From positions 2,741,546-2,805,545 of the forward strand of contig CM030942.1 of the NCBI GenBank assembly GCA_018136815.1: 64,000 nt of DNA, given 5' to 3'. Positions 10,417 to 20,105 of this stretch are shown here, one piece after another; position 1 is the first letter of the stretch, and each line of letters opens with the position of its first letter. The position numbers and the translations under genes were made by a program. The stretch is from Isochrysis galbana. Its lineage: Eukaryota; Haptophyta; Isochrysidales; Isochrysidaceae. The notes beneath the pieces were generated by a model. That model saw only the letters and a list, made by a program, of their open reading frames with translations, did not search any database and was not told the origin of the DNA.

Positions 10417-11194
10417 GCAATTGTTGTGTCTGGCTCACTGCACGAAGCGATTGAGGCGCGAACGCGAGCGCGGGCGAGCCCCACGATGGATTTCCATTGG
10501 TTCGCTGACTGCGGTCGACGATTTGAGTCGTGTGGTGTCGCTTGCAGGCAAGAAACCCTGCCCCTATGTGAGCGGTCGATGCTGTGCACAATGGGTATGC
10601 CTGACTCCAATTAATCGGCAACTTGATGACCTTGCTGCAATGGCAGCAACTGCTGATTGCCATGTACAGAGAAGTTGGCCGAAGTAGGGCTCTTGCTACT
10701 ACCTATTTCTCCTTCCTCTTCGCATCTCTGGCTTCCCAAACTCCACAGCGTAATGGTATGAAGCAAACTGATAATTACAGTATACGCCAAACACATTTCC
10801 TCTTCACAAATGGCAAATGGGAATGGACTCACAATGACAATGAGACTGAGTCTCTCGAGCTCGAGCAGAAACAACAACCTTTTGCTTTCAACATTCTCGC
10901 CTCGCGGGCGGCTTTAGCTTTGGACCCCTACTTTGTAGCCACGCCCCTAATCCTACTCCTGGCTTTCCCCTCCCAACCTGCCTTGCGGCTACTTCACTTG
11001 TGCGCTACATCGTACATCGTACATCTAGCATCTAGGGGCTCGGCTTGTGGGGGTGGCGGGGTTCGGCGGTGTGTTCCGGTCCCTAGCGGTTGGGTCCTCT
11101 TCTTCTTCCTCCTCCTCCTCCCGTGCCGCTAAGTGGCCGGTGTTCTCGTGTTGGGTCGTGTTGTGTCGGTTCGGGGCGTAATTATTATTGGTTA
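10417..11194. other. Intergenic, no gene recognised
   Basis: AT-richer sequence at 10600-10870 with short frames only. It probably includes the 3' end of the NDUFAF8-like transcript. Nothing else is supported. Confidence 0.45.
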
Positions 11195-12172
11195 TTGGTG
11201 TCACTGTGGCAAATATAAATATAAAATGACTGAGCATTAGTACCACTACTCTCACTAGCCCCGGTACTAACACGACAACCCTCAGCGCACCTGCCCGTAC
11301 ACCTTGGCGCGTGTTGATGCCACAGACACATACACCTATGCCCCCCCTTCGAATCTCCCCCCTCGCAAGCCCCCGGCTCCCATTCTAACTCCCCACAAGT
11401 TAAAATGAGGGAAAACCCATTGGGGCGGACCGACCTACGTCGGGCGACCCTCCGGGAAAAAGCACCGGGGGGGGGGGGAGGAACCTCTCGTCAATAAAGA
11501 GGATCGGCCCTTCCAGCTCGCGCCGTGAGCAGTTCTCGAGAAATAAATGACTGCGAGTCGAGTAGCCTGTGCCACCTTCAAGATACTCTCCCCGATCTTG
11601 AGCCACTCCCTTCTCTCTCCCGCCTGTCGCCGGCCGCCCCCTACTCGTTTGCTAACGCAAACGGGACCTGTTTCTAACCGCACTCCATCGGGGGGGGGTG
11701 CAAATCCCCCCCTCTCCCTCTCTCCGCTCTCACCCCTCGAAGTCCCTGCGGCGCGTCGCCATGCGGCGCGCCCTGACCTGCTCTCAGAGGTCCTGTGGGG
11801 GCTCCCAGAGGGCCAGCCAGGACAGCTCAGGGGGCAGAGGAGGCTGGGGCTCAGCCCCTGGCCCCCCCTGCCTCTCCCACGCTCGCCTCGCTGGCCATGG
11901 GAGCCTCCCAAAGGCCCCTGTATGCCTGGCGACCAGGGACAGGGGGGGAGTCAGCTCGAGGGCAGGCCCAATGCGGGCGTGGGAGTGCGGTTCGCGGCCC
12001 GCGCCCCCTGAGGGTCTGGGCTGATTTGATGAGTGCCCTGCCCCTGCCAAAGGGCAGGGGCTGGGGTTGATTGTACGGGCCCACCCCGGGGGGTGTCCGC
12101 GATGGAGAGTGGGGGGCGCGAGGCCCCCATTGTCCCCCACTTATAAAAGTAGGTTGGTGTCACTGTGGCAAA
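11195..12172 (-). mobile_element. About 940-bp retroposon-like insertion (R2 + R7) with 19-bp flanking repeats
   Basis: TTGGTGTCACTGTGGCAAA occurs exactly at 11195-11213 and 12154-12172. The enclosed 11214-12153 reads, on the minus strand, as an R2 head (hairpin GGGGGCCTCGCGCCCCCC, then the region matching 24840-24950) through to an R7 tail. R7 also occurs at 41090-41290. The tail ends AT-rich (ATTTTATATTTATA) next to the duplication. Long direct repeats plus an AT-rich 3' end are typical of LINE-mobilised insertions. No coding capacity was found. Confidence 0.65.
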
Positions 12173-12714
12173 AAAAGGGGGTCCGTCAGCCACCTCCCCT
12201 CCCCCCCCTCCTTCCCCCAGGACATCGGACCTGCCGGTTGCGACGAGCTTTGTTCTGCTCTCCTCTCGGTTGCGCTGTCCTCTCTTATTTGCAAAGGAGT
12301 TTGGGAACCGTCTGTTCCATAATATTTGTACAGGCGCCCAACATTTATCTCGTAGCCGTTTCATTTGACTGAGAATCATCATTTACTCTACCTAACACTT
12401 TCATGTTATATGACTCCATTTTATAGCGTTTTCTGAGTTGGCAGGTAGTCAATCTTCTATGGGGTATCATGATCCACCTGTTCGAGAATTCTCGTACAGC
12501 GCCAGATATTGATAGGGCGGTCAAACAGGGTTTTTTTATTAGGGGTGAAAAAATGACCATCTCACGGTTAAGTAAATTTCAGAATTTTTTTCGGAAGAAA
12601 GTTCCCAATACACCCAACAAACACATATCCGGGCCCCATTGGGACCCAGACCTCCCCCTTGGGCCCCCACAACAAAACGTAAGCAAATATTGACGAAAGA
12701 CGCTAAAGTCGGAA
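12173..12714. other. Intergenic, AT-richer
   Basis: No gene is seen. At 12515-12560 a degenerate inverted copy of the short CGGTCAAA-bounded repeat (R6) is visible. Confidence 0.4.
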
Positions 12715-13630
12715 AGGGCTTAAAGAGCTCAACTTCAAATCGAGACCGGGCGCGGTGCATGCCCGTTTTCGACGATCCATCAAGATGGGGGGCCCCGCCA
12801 TACACCAAATACACTGGGGCCACCCGCACAGTCACGCCAATCGGGCAGGCCGCGCGCAGAAACCTCGTCGAAATCAGCCACCCGCTGAGCGTCCAACGTC
12901 TCCGAGTGAGGCCTGGAGAGCCCAACTACAAATCGAGACCGGGCGCGGTGCATGCCCGATTTCGATGATCCACCTGGATGGGGGGCCCCGCCAGATACCA
13001 AATACACAGGGACCACCCACACAGTCACGCCAATCGGGCAGGCCGCGCGCCGAAACCTCGTCGAAATCAGCCATCCGCTGAGCCCATTGGACGTTGAGCC
13101 GTCGCCGAGTGAGGCCCGGGGAGCCCAACTTCGAACAGAGTCCGGGCACGCTGCGTGCCCGATTTCGACGATCCACTTGGATGGGAGGCCCCGCCAGACA
13201 CCAAATACACAGGGACCACCCACACAGTCACGCCAATCGGGCAGGCCGCGCGCCGAAACCTCGTCGAAATCAGCCATCCGCTGAGCCCATTGGACGTTGA
13301 GCCGTCGCCGAGTGAGGCCCGGAGAGCCCAACTTCGAACTGAGTCCGGGCGCGCTGCGTGCCCGATTTTGATGATCCACCTCGATGGGGGGCCCCGCTAG
13401 ATACCAAATATACAGGGACCACCCACACAGTCACGCCAATCGGGCAGGTCGCGCGCCGAAACCTCGTCGAAATCAGCCATCCGTGGCGCCCTTTGAACGT
13501 TGACGTCTGACGTCGCCTAGGGAGACCCAGAGAGCCCAATATCCAACCGATGCCGGGCGCGCCGCGTGCCCGATTTCGATGATCCACCTTGATGGGGGGC
13601 CCCGCCAGACACAAAATACACTGGGCGGAC
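12715..13630. repeat. Subtelomeric 203-bp satellite array
   Basis: About 4.5 units. The anchor CACGCCAATCGGGCAGG recurs at 12833, 13026, 13229 and 13432, spaced 193, 203 and 203 bp. Each unit also carries GGGGGGCCCCGCCAGA, ACCAAATACAC and AGAGCCCAACTTCGAAC. Single monomers recur at 33160-33332 and 36771-37090. Frames through the array are shadows of the repeat. Confidence 0.95.
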
Positions 13631-13960
13631 CTCATCGCAGGGGCACAAGGGTTTGAAATTTGCTTTATAGGCAACATGGGCGTCGGACCCCTACTTTAAT
13701 ATATGTCTAGGCACTTTTTAGGTGAAAGAAACACATCTCTCAGTGGGAGCGACGTCTAGTTCGGCTCGTGTGAGCCGCCGGAGTGTGTGCAAGGGGGGGG
13801 GGGCCGACGGGACTTCGCACCGTCTTTTCGGACGAGGATTCGGAAAAGGCGGGGAGACCCTCCAAGCCGCTTTCGCCGGGGCTTTCCGCTCACGGTCAAA
13901 AATGTCGCCCGCCCCCCCATATTAGTACTTAAAAAGCCGTGTTTGACCGCCCCACTTTGG
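13631..13960. repeat. Junction with short inverted-terminus repeat R6
   Basis: Between the satellite and the telomeric block. At 13893-13949 lies a 57-bp unit bounded by CGGTCAAA and TTTGACCG, related to units at 25957-26018 and 37364-37429. Confidence 0.7.
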
Positions 13961-14372
13961 GTTTAGGCCTAAGGGCTTAGGGCTTGGGGCTTGGGGCTTA
14001 GGGCTTAGGGCTTAGGGCTGAGGGCTTAGGGCTTAGGGCTTAGGGCTTAGGGCTTAGGGCTTAGGGCTTAGGGCTTAGGGCTTAGGGCTTAGGGCTTAGG
14101 GCTTAGGGTTAGGGTTAGGGTTAGGGTTAGGGCTTAGGGTTAGGGCTTGGGGTCAGGGCTTGGGTTAGGGTCAGGGCTAGGGTTAGGTAGGGTTAGGGCT
14201 AGGGTTAGGGCTAGGGTTAGGGTTAGGGTTAGGGTTAGGGTTAGGGTTAGGGTTAGGGTTAGGGTTAGGGTTAGGGTTAGGGTTAGGGTTAGGGTTAGGG
14301 TTAGGGTTAGGGTTAGGGTTAGGGTTAGGGTTAGGGTTAGGGTTAGGGTTAGGGTTAGGGTTAGGGTTAGGG

Positions 14373-14413
<41 letters not shown>

Positions 14414-14649
14414 GGTTAGGGTTAGGGTTAGGGTTAGGGTTAGGGTTAGGGTTAGGGTTAGGGTTAGGGTTAGGGTTAGGGTTAGGGTTAGGGTTAGGGT
14501 TAGGGTTAGGGTTAGGGTTAGGGTTAGGGTTAGGGTTAGGGTTAGGGTTAGGGTTAGGGTTAGGGTTAGGGTTAGGGTTAGGGTTAGGGTTAGGGTTAGG
14601 GTTAGGGTTAGGGTTAGGGTTAGGGTTAGGGTTAGGGTTAGGGTTAGGG

Positions 14650-14686
<37 letters not shown>

Positions 14687-15124
14687 GGTTAGGGTTAGGG
14701 GTTAGGGTTAGGGTTAGGGTTAGGGTTAGGGTTAGGGTTAGGGTTAGGGTTAGGGTTAGGGTTAGGGTTAGGGTTAGGGTTAGGGTTAGGGTTAGGGTTA
14801 GGGTTAGGGTTAGGGTTAGGGTTAGGGTTAGGGTTAGGGTTAGGGTTAGGGTTAGGGTTAGGGTTAGGGTTAGGGTTAGGGTTAGGGTTAGGGTTAGGGT
14901 TAGGGTTAGGGTTAGGGTTAGGGTTAGGGTTAGGGTTAGGGTTAGGGTTAGGGTTAGGGTTAGGGTTAGGGTTAGGGTTAGGGTTAGGTTAGGGTTAGGG
15001 TTAGGGTTAGGGTTAGGGTTAGGGTTAGGGTTAGGGTTAGGTTAGGGTTAGGGTTAGGGTTAGGGTTAGGGTTAGGGTTAGGGTTAGGGTTAGGGTTAGG
15101 GTTAGGGTTAGGTTAGGGTTAGGG
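13961..15124 (+). repeat. TTAGGG telomeric repeat array, about 1.16 kb
   Basis: Degenerate seven-base TTAGGGC and TTGGGGC variants (13961-14110) pass through mixed variants into nearly perfect TTAGGG from about 14215 to the gap. The G-rich strand runs 5' to 3' toward higher coordinates, as at a natural right-hand chromosome end. Variant repeats on the internal side are also what a real telomere shows. Frames of Arg-Val repeats are translation artefacts. Confidence 0.97.
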
Positions 15125-15224
15125 NNNNNNNNNNNNNNNNNNNNNNNNNNNNNNNNNNNNNNNNNNNNNNNNNNNNNNNNNNNNNNNNNNNNNNNNNNNN
15201 NNNNNNNNNNNNNNNNNNNNNNNN
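15125..15224. other. Assembly gap (100 N)
   Basis: Exactly 100 Ns between the telomere array and unique gene sequence, consistent with a scaffold join of unknown size. Confidence 0.99.
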
Positions 15225-15286
15225 AAGGCGCTGATCATGACCCCCACTTAAACTCAACCTCGGTCCGAGCAACCACCCACGAGGCC

Positions 15287-17911
15287 ATGGTTTCGTGCGC
15301 CACGTCTGGTTTAGGATCCCTTGGAAGCTTCGATGAGTTGGGTCGACGCCGCACGAACCGGCGTCGCCACCAAAGAGTTTCATTGCCATCAATAGACACG
15401 CCGGATGCCGCCCTTGGGCTGCCATCGCGATTGGGTGCCGCGGCCACACGGGCCTCTCCTGTGTTGATGCAGGAGTCTACAGACGAACCACCGCCACCAC
15501 GAAATCTCCATGTTCTGCTTCTGTGCCATTCTTTGGTGCCGGAAGATGCGACGGCAAGGCTACTCGATCAACTCGTACACCCGGCTTCAACATCGCAGGC
15601 CGAAGGAGGCCACGTACCAAATATGGACAGTGGTGGCGAGGCATGCACCGGTCCAATCTGCCGCGGATCGGGGCGCAAGCGGCAACTCAGCCTGAAAGCA
15701 CGCGAGAGCGCCGACACAGGTGAAAGGTGTCTTCCCATCATGGGCGGCTGCGTCGGTAGAAAGAGGGGAGTCCATCGGAGCACATCCATGGGAGTGTCAC
15801 CCGGGAAGAACGCCCAAGAATGTGGTCAAGGCGCTGCAGAGAGCAGCGATGCGACACTCGCAGAGCATGAAGCCCCACATGAAGCGCTGGTCTCCATCGC
15901 CGCTGGGATTAATGCATTGCGACATTCATTGGCTCATCTTCAGGCTACCAACCTCAACGTAGCGCCACTATCCATACGATTGGGGCGGGAAAATCCTGCT
16001 AACGACGCTATCGCACATGGGAATGACCAGTTTGCTACGCGTTCCACGCCCAGCCGGGACTCAACGGCTGCTGTCGCCGCTGCCACACCTGCGGCTGAAG
16101 AGGGCGCAATGCCCGACAGCAGAGGCCATTCGACACTGGTACCGGTTGCAGTCCCCATATTTGGTGTTCGAGTGTTGTCAGTGGATCGCCTATGCTACGG
16201 AGAGCGTGGTGATGCATATGAGATGCTGAATGTAGCGGCAGACGTGATCCATTCCTCTATTCGTGCAGGGGCCGCTGTGCTTGTGTGCTCAGCCCCCTCA
16301 GCACCTTTGCTCAAGCAGCTCGCGAAGATGGAGCGTAGCGCCAACAAGACGGAGGTTGTCAGTGACGAAAGGTCCATGTCTATGAAAGCTGTGCAACCTT
16401 CAGCTGACATGCTTGGCCATGACAGCAAGCGCGTGGAGAGCTCGCACTGCGATCGTAGATCCTCGACCACCGAAGCTGAGATGGGGCGCCCGGCCAAGCC
16501 GACACCAGCTGTGCAGCTCGACTGTTGGGCTCGTGCGTGTGTGGCTGCGTATTCCGTCCGCTGGCGTGGTACCCCTGCGGTGGAGGCGGCGTCTGCAGCC
16601 CAGGTGGCAAAAGCTGGCGGAGCGCGCTCGTTGTTGCGAGGGTATTTCCCTGCTCTCTTTTCTGTCTCTCTCTTTGAGCTTGAGCGCAGCACTCAATTCG
16701 GCTATTATGCCTCCTCCACCGTCGCCTTTATAAAGGGTAAATGTGCGCAGTTCGGTGGCTGCGAATTCGAGCTTCATATGAACGCGGCAGCTGCTTCACA
16801 CGACGGCTTGCTGCGCGCATGTCACGAGGCTGCACGCGGCCGAATCACATTTCGCGAGTACTCATTTGTGCCGCGGCCAAAAGTTGCGCCCTGGCTGCTC
16901 GCGGCAATGAGGCTCGCCTCACTGCTCGAGCACGATGACGGCATGGGGGGAGGGCGGACAGTCGTCACAATGGACGTGCACGATGATCCTGAGCTCCAAG
17001 ACGGACAGCTCAGAGCGCTGCATGCGCAGCTGCATCGCGAGCGAAAGGAAATGTGCATTACATGGTGGCTGGCTGAGGATGGTGCCGGCGATTGTCTCGT
17101 GGGTGCACCACTGCCTGTGCCACGGCTCAAGGCATGCATACCCGACACCGCATATCATAGCAACGGCACTGATGGCGGTCTTGGACTGCACGCACATATG
17201 GACGCCGGAATGATGATTGCACAAGGTTCATCGCTTCGCCGCGCATTGCGGTCTGCACACCCGGACCTCTCGTTCAAGGAATTCTTGCGACAGTACGTTA
17301 TGAATGCACCTTCCATCCCCCATGGCATCGAGGAGATGGCGTGGGACTCGTATTTTGTGACGGCAGGGTGGGAGAATCTGCTTCCGCTAGTCCTTTTCTC
17401 CGTCCACCGTTCGCTAATTGCCGGCCGAGACACTACGAACCCATTCAGTGATATTGCCAAAGACAACGCTGGCATCCCCATACCTTCGGTTGTTACATCT
17501 TCCGTATCCGCCTCTCTTGTCTACACACGCGAGGAGTTTGATATTGGACGTTCCGTCTTCGGTAACTCTCTCGCATGCTGCCGCCATTCCCAAGTACTTG
17601 ATTGCGCTGCTGACTCCGAGTTCACGCGCGCGGCGGGTGGAAAAGCTGTGGGTCAACGTGTTTACGTTCGCCGACGAGGAGCGTCGACGATTCATGTGGG
17701 CGATCGCGAGGATAATATCGAGATGTGCGCTGTCTGCGGACAGGATGAGGTGAGCCCAGAAAGTAATGCGCTCTTATTGTGCGACGGCATCGACACGACG
17801 GGAGCACCGTGCCCTAAGACCTACCACCAATTTTGCTGCATGCCGCCTATCAAGACTGTACCCGAAGGCGACTGGTTTTGTCCTGATTGCTGCCGAAGGC
17901 GCACGGGGTAG
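15287..17911 (+). CDS. PHD-finger protein of unknown function, 5' end uncertain
   Basis: An open frame of 874 codons from the ATG at 15287. The same frame is open back to the N gap, so the protein may be longer. Residues 814-869 form a PHD-type zinc finger: CAVCGQDE, LLLCDG, CPKTYHQFCC and DWFCPDC supply the Cys4-His-Cys3 ligands, and such fingers commonly read histone H3 tails. The first about 300 residues are Ser/Ala-rich and probably disordered. The middle (about 420-760) is compact and better conserved in appearance: WRGTPAVEAA, GYYASSTVAF, TVVTMDVHDDPE and WENLLPLVLFSVHRSL. I cannot assign it to a family. It may be an enzyme domain, but no catalytic motif is certain. No introns are evident. 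Confidence 0.7.
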   Translation: MVSCATSGLGSLGSFDELGRRRTNRRRHQRVSLPSIDTPDAALGLPSRLGAAATRASPVLMQESTDEPPPPRNLHVLLLCHSLVPEDATARLLDQLVHPASTSQAEGGHVPNMDSGGEACTGPICRGSGRKRQLSLKARESADTGERCLPIMGGCVGRKRGVHRSTSMGVSPGKNAQECGQGAAESSDATLAEHEAPHEALVSIAAGINALRHSLAHLQATNLNVAPLSIRLGRENPANDAIAHGNDQFATRSTPSRDSTAAVAAATPAAEEGAMPDSRGHSTLVPVAVPIFGVRVLSVDRLCYGERGDAYEMLNVAADVIHSSIRAGAAVLVCSAPSAPLLKQLAKMERSANKTEVVSDERSMSMKAVQPSADMLGHDSKRVESSHCDRRSSTTEAEMGRPAKPTPAVQLDCWARACVAAYSVRWRGTPAVEAASAAQVAKAGGARSLLRGYFPALFSVSLFELERSTQFGYYASSTVAFIKGKCAQFGGCEFELHMNAAAASHDGLLRACHEAARGRITFREYSFVPRPKVAPWLLAAMRLASLLEHDDGMGGGRTVVTMDVHDDPELQDGQLRALHAQLHRERKEMCITWWLAEDGAGDCLVGAPLPVPRLKACIPDTAYHSNGTDGGLGLHAHMDAGMMIAQGSSLRRALRSAHPDLSFKEFLRQYVMNAPSIPHGIEEMAWDSYFVTAGWENLLPLVLFSVHRSLIAGRDTTNPFSDIAKDNAGIPIPSVVTSSVSASLVYTREEFDIGRSVFGNSLACCRHSQVLDCAADSEFTRAAGGKAVGQRVYVRRRGASTIHVGDREDNIEMCAVCGQDEVSPESNALLLCDGIDTTGAPCPKTYHQFCCMPPIKTVPEGDWFCPDCCRRRTG

Positions 17912-18623
17912 TTCCTTGAAAGCAGTGAGAGCTCGTGCAGAAACCCTTGGATGCTCTCACCCGAGGAAGGACAGGACGACTTATGATACAATACTCTTAG
18001 CGCAGCCGTACTCTTACGCCTCGAACATTCGTTGCCAATACTCTTTCTATTCTAGCCAAGGGCTTGACTGCGTTGTGTACTTGGAGGGATAATATTGTGC
18101 AAGTAAAACTGCTGTTTTCACCGGCAAGGACTGCAACCTATTGATTGCCGCGCACACCGCGTACACAAGTCAGTAGCCGATCTATTGTATGCCAATATTC
18201 GTTACACCGCGCACACCGCGATCTATTCGTTGCCAATATTGTAATTTGGTATTGCCCCCGGCTAAGAAAAATAACGGTAGCAAACAATTGTATGCCACCC
18301 CGTGCGGGTCGTAATATTCGGCTCCATCGACCATCTGCCATTTGAAGAAAAAAGGATTCGAAGCTGCCGCAAACACCGCGATCAGCGCCGCAAGGGGTAT
18401 ACTCACACGAGAATGTAATGCCCTCACCGAATCGACAAGGGCCACCGCGAAGTTCTGAACCAGACAGATTACGAGGACGCCACACGCCATCAGGCTGATG
18501 CATCAGGGGCACCCTTCGGCTTATGTTCGGTCCAACCATCGAGAGTAGAGTCCCCACCATCAAGACCATCAAAGCCGCAATGTCATGGTTGGCGTCGCGC
18601 GGTTTCTTCAAACGGTTCGTCTA
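17912..18623. other. Intergenic after the PHD gene
   Basis: Contains short imperfect repeats TTGCCAATATT (about 18030, 18190, 18230) and CACACCGCG. A minus-strand frame at 18138-18611 lacks an ATG and any motif. No gene is supported. Confidence 0.45.
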
Positions 18624-19385
18624 ACTAAGTTTATACTTGGTTGACCCATGGGGGGGCACGAGCCCCCCCCTCTCTCCACTCCTCCCCTGCCATGGGGGAG
18701 GAACCACCCATCCTCCTGGCATGCCTGATGGCTTGCCAGGAGGCCACTGCCCTACTGACCCACTTCCTTCCCCACAAGCTCGCCCCATTCGCCCATCCTG
18801 GCCCCTCGTGACCAGCCCAATGCTCCAACCCCCCTCCCCCCCTGGTCGACAGGCAGACAGGTGCAGCGTGGGGGCCCCAGAGGCTCGGGAGCGCCAGCGA
18901 GGGAGAGGCAGGGGAGGCCAGGGCCCAGCCCCAGCCTCCTCTGCCCCCTGAGCTGGCCTCCAGGAGCCTCCAGGGGCCGCCAGAGGGCAGCTGGAGGCCT
19001 GCCGCAGGCGCGCCATCGCGCGTGCCGCAGGAGAGGGGAGAGAGAGCGCGGAGAAGGGGGTGGGTGCGAGCGAGAGCTCCGCCCACCGGAAAATCGGTAA
19101 GTCTCGCGCCTGTTTACAGGATAAGACGAGACAGAGTCGGCCGCCCACTCGGAGACACAGGAGGAAGGGGGGGAAAGATCACCGGGGGGGGGGGGCGGGC
19201 CACCGGACCATATCTAAGCCCTCCACCCCAATCCCCCTAGTAGTGTACGGGGGGAGCCGCCTGATGGCGGGGGGAGAAGGGCCGGGGAATGGGGGTGTAG
19301 AGAGTATGCTACGTGCTACTTGTAGTGGGTAGTGGTTCCATTCGCCGCGAGTGCGGTAAGAATATTAAAAGGTTTTTTTTCTTCA
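18624..19385 (+). repeat. Dispersed repeat R2, long copy
   Basis: It starts AAGTTTATACTTGG, then the hairpin GGGGGGGCACGAGCCCCCCC. It is about 90% similar to 24589-25245 throughout. The part from 19022 to 19382 is also present in inverted orientation at 40688-41050. Frames inside are repeat-derived. Confidence 0.92.
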
Positions 19386-20105
19386 AACGGGAGCTCCTAC
19401 GTGGTTCGTCGCGCGTTGTCTCGGTCCTCATGTCCAGGGGACTGCATGCTGCATGCTTCGAATACTTGATGGTGTATTGCGCAGACAGCCCCTTGTTGGA
19501 GGGGTTGATGTTGGTTGGTCGGGGCTGTACCTCGTGCTCACGCACGGGGCCAGTGCCGCGACGGTGTAGCGTAGGGGCCCAGCCCGGAGGCTTTCCCCAT
19601 GGGAGGCATCGCGTTGACGTCCTGGCCCTCTTTCCTCTTTGGGGCTGGCAAAAGTTGGCTGGAGAGGTGGAAGGGATTGGGCGGGCATGGTAGCCATGGT
19701 GGACATGTGGTTATGCGACTTTCCGGGGGCGGCACGGGCCGTGGCTCGTGCACACCTGGTCGGTCTTGGGCTTGGGTGCTGCTCGCGCTCGCTTCGGCGG
19801 CGCGGCGTTGGTCGCGGCCCGATCGGCCGGCGCGGTGGGCGTGACGGCAGGAGGGGAGCGACGCGCGCTCCATGACCCTATCCTTTTAAAGATGGTTGAT
19901 CATCATAAGTAGAAGTATTATAAAGTAGTACTGCGCCCACAAGTAGTGTTTCGCCAAGTGTGTAATATTCGAACATCGGGCGTCGTGAGGGACGTGCATA
20001 GGAATGATTGCCAGAAATGATTTGGCACAGGCTTCGCTACTGTAGAGCGACCGCGCCAAGCATTTCGTTGAGCCGCATCGTCCACCTTAAGGTCGAGAGC
20101 GAAGT
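19386..20105. other. Intergenic with repeat R4
   Basis: 19788-19905 matches 30388-30505 (GCTTCGGCGGCGCGGCGTTGG ... CTCCATGAC, then TTTTAAAGAT). The remainder shows no gene; the last about 100 bp are probably 3' UTR of the receptor gene on the minus strand. Confidence 0.55.

Noticed and set aside
14147-15124. Long open frames of Arg-Val or Leu-Thr repeats
   Set aside because: Pure translation of the TTAGGG array; no gene.
18138-18611. 157-codon minus-strand frame
   Set aside because: No ATG at its start and no recognisable protein features.
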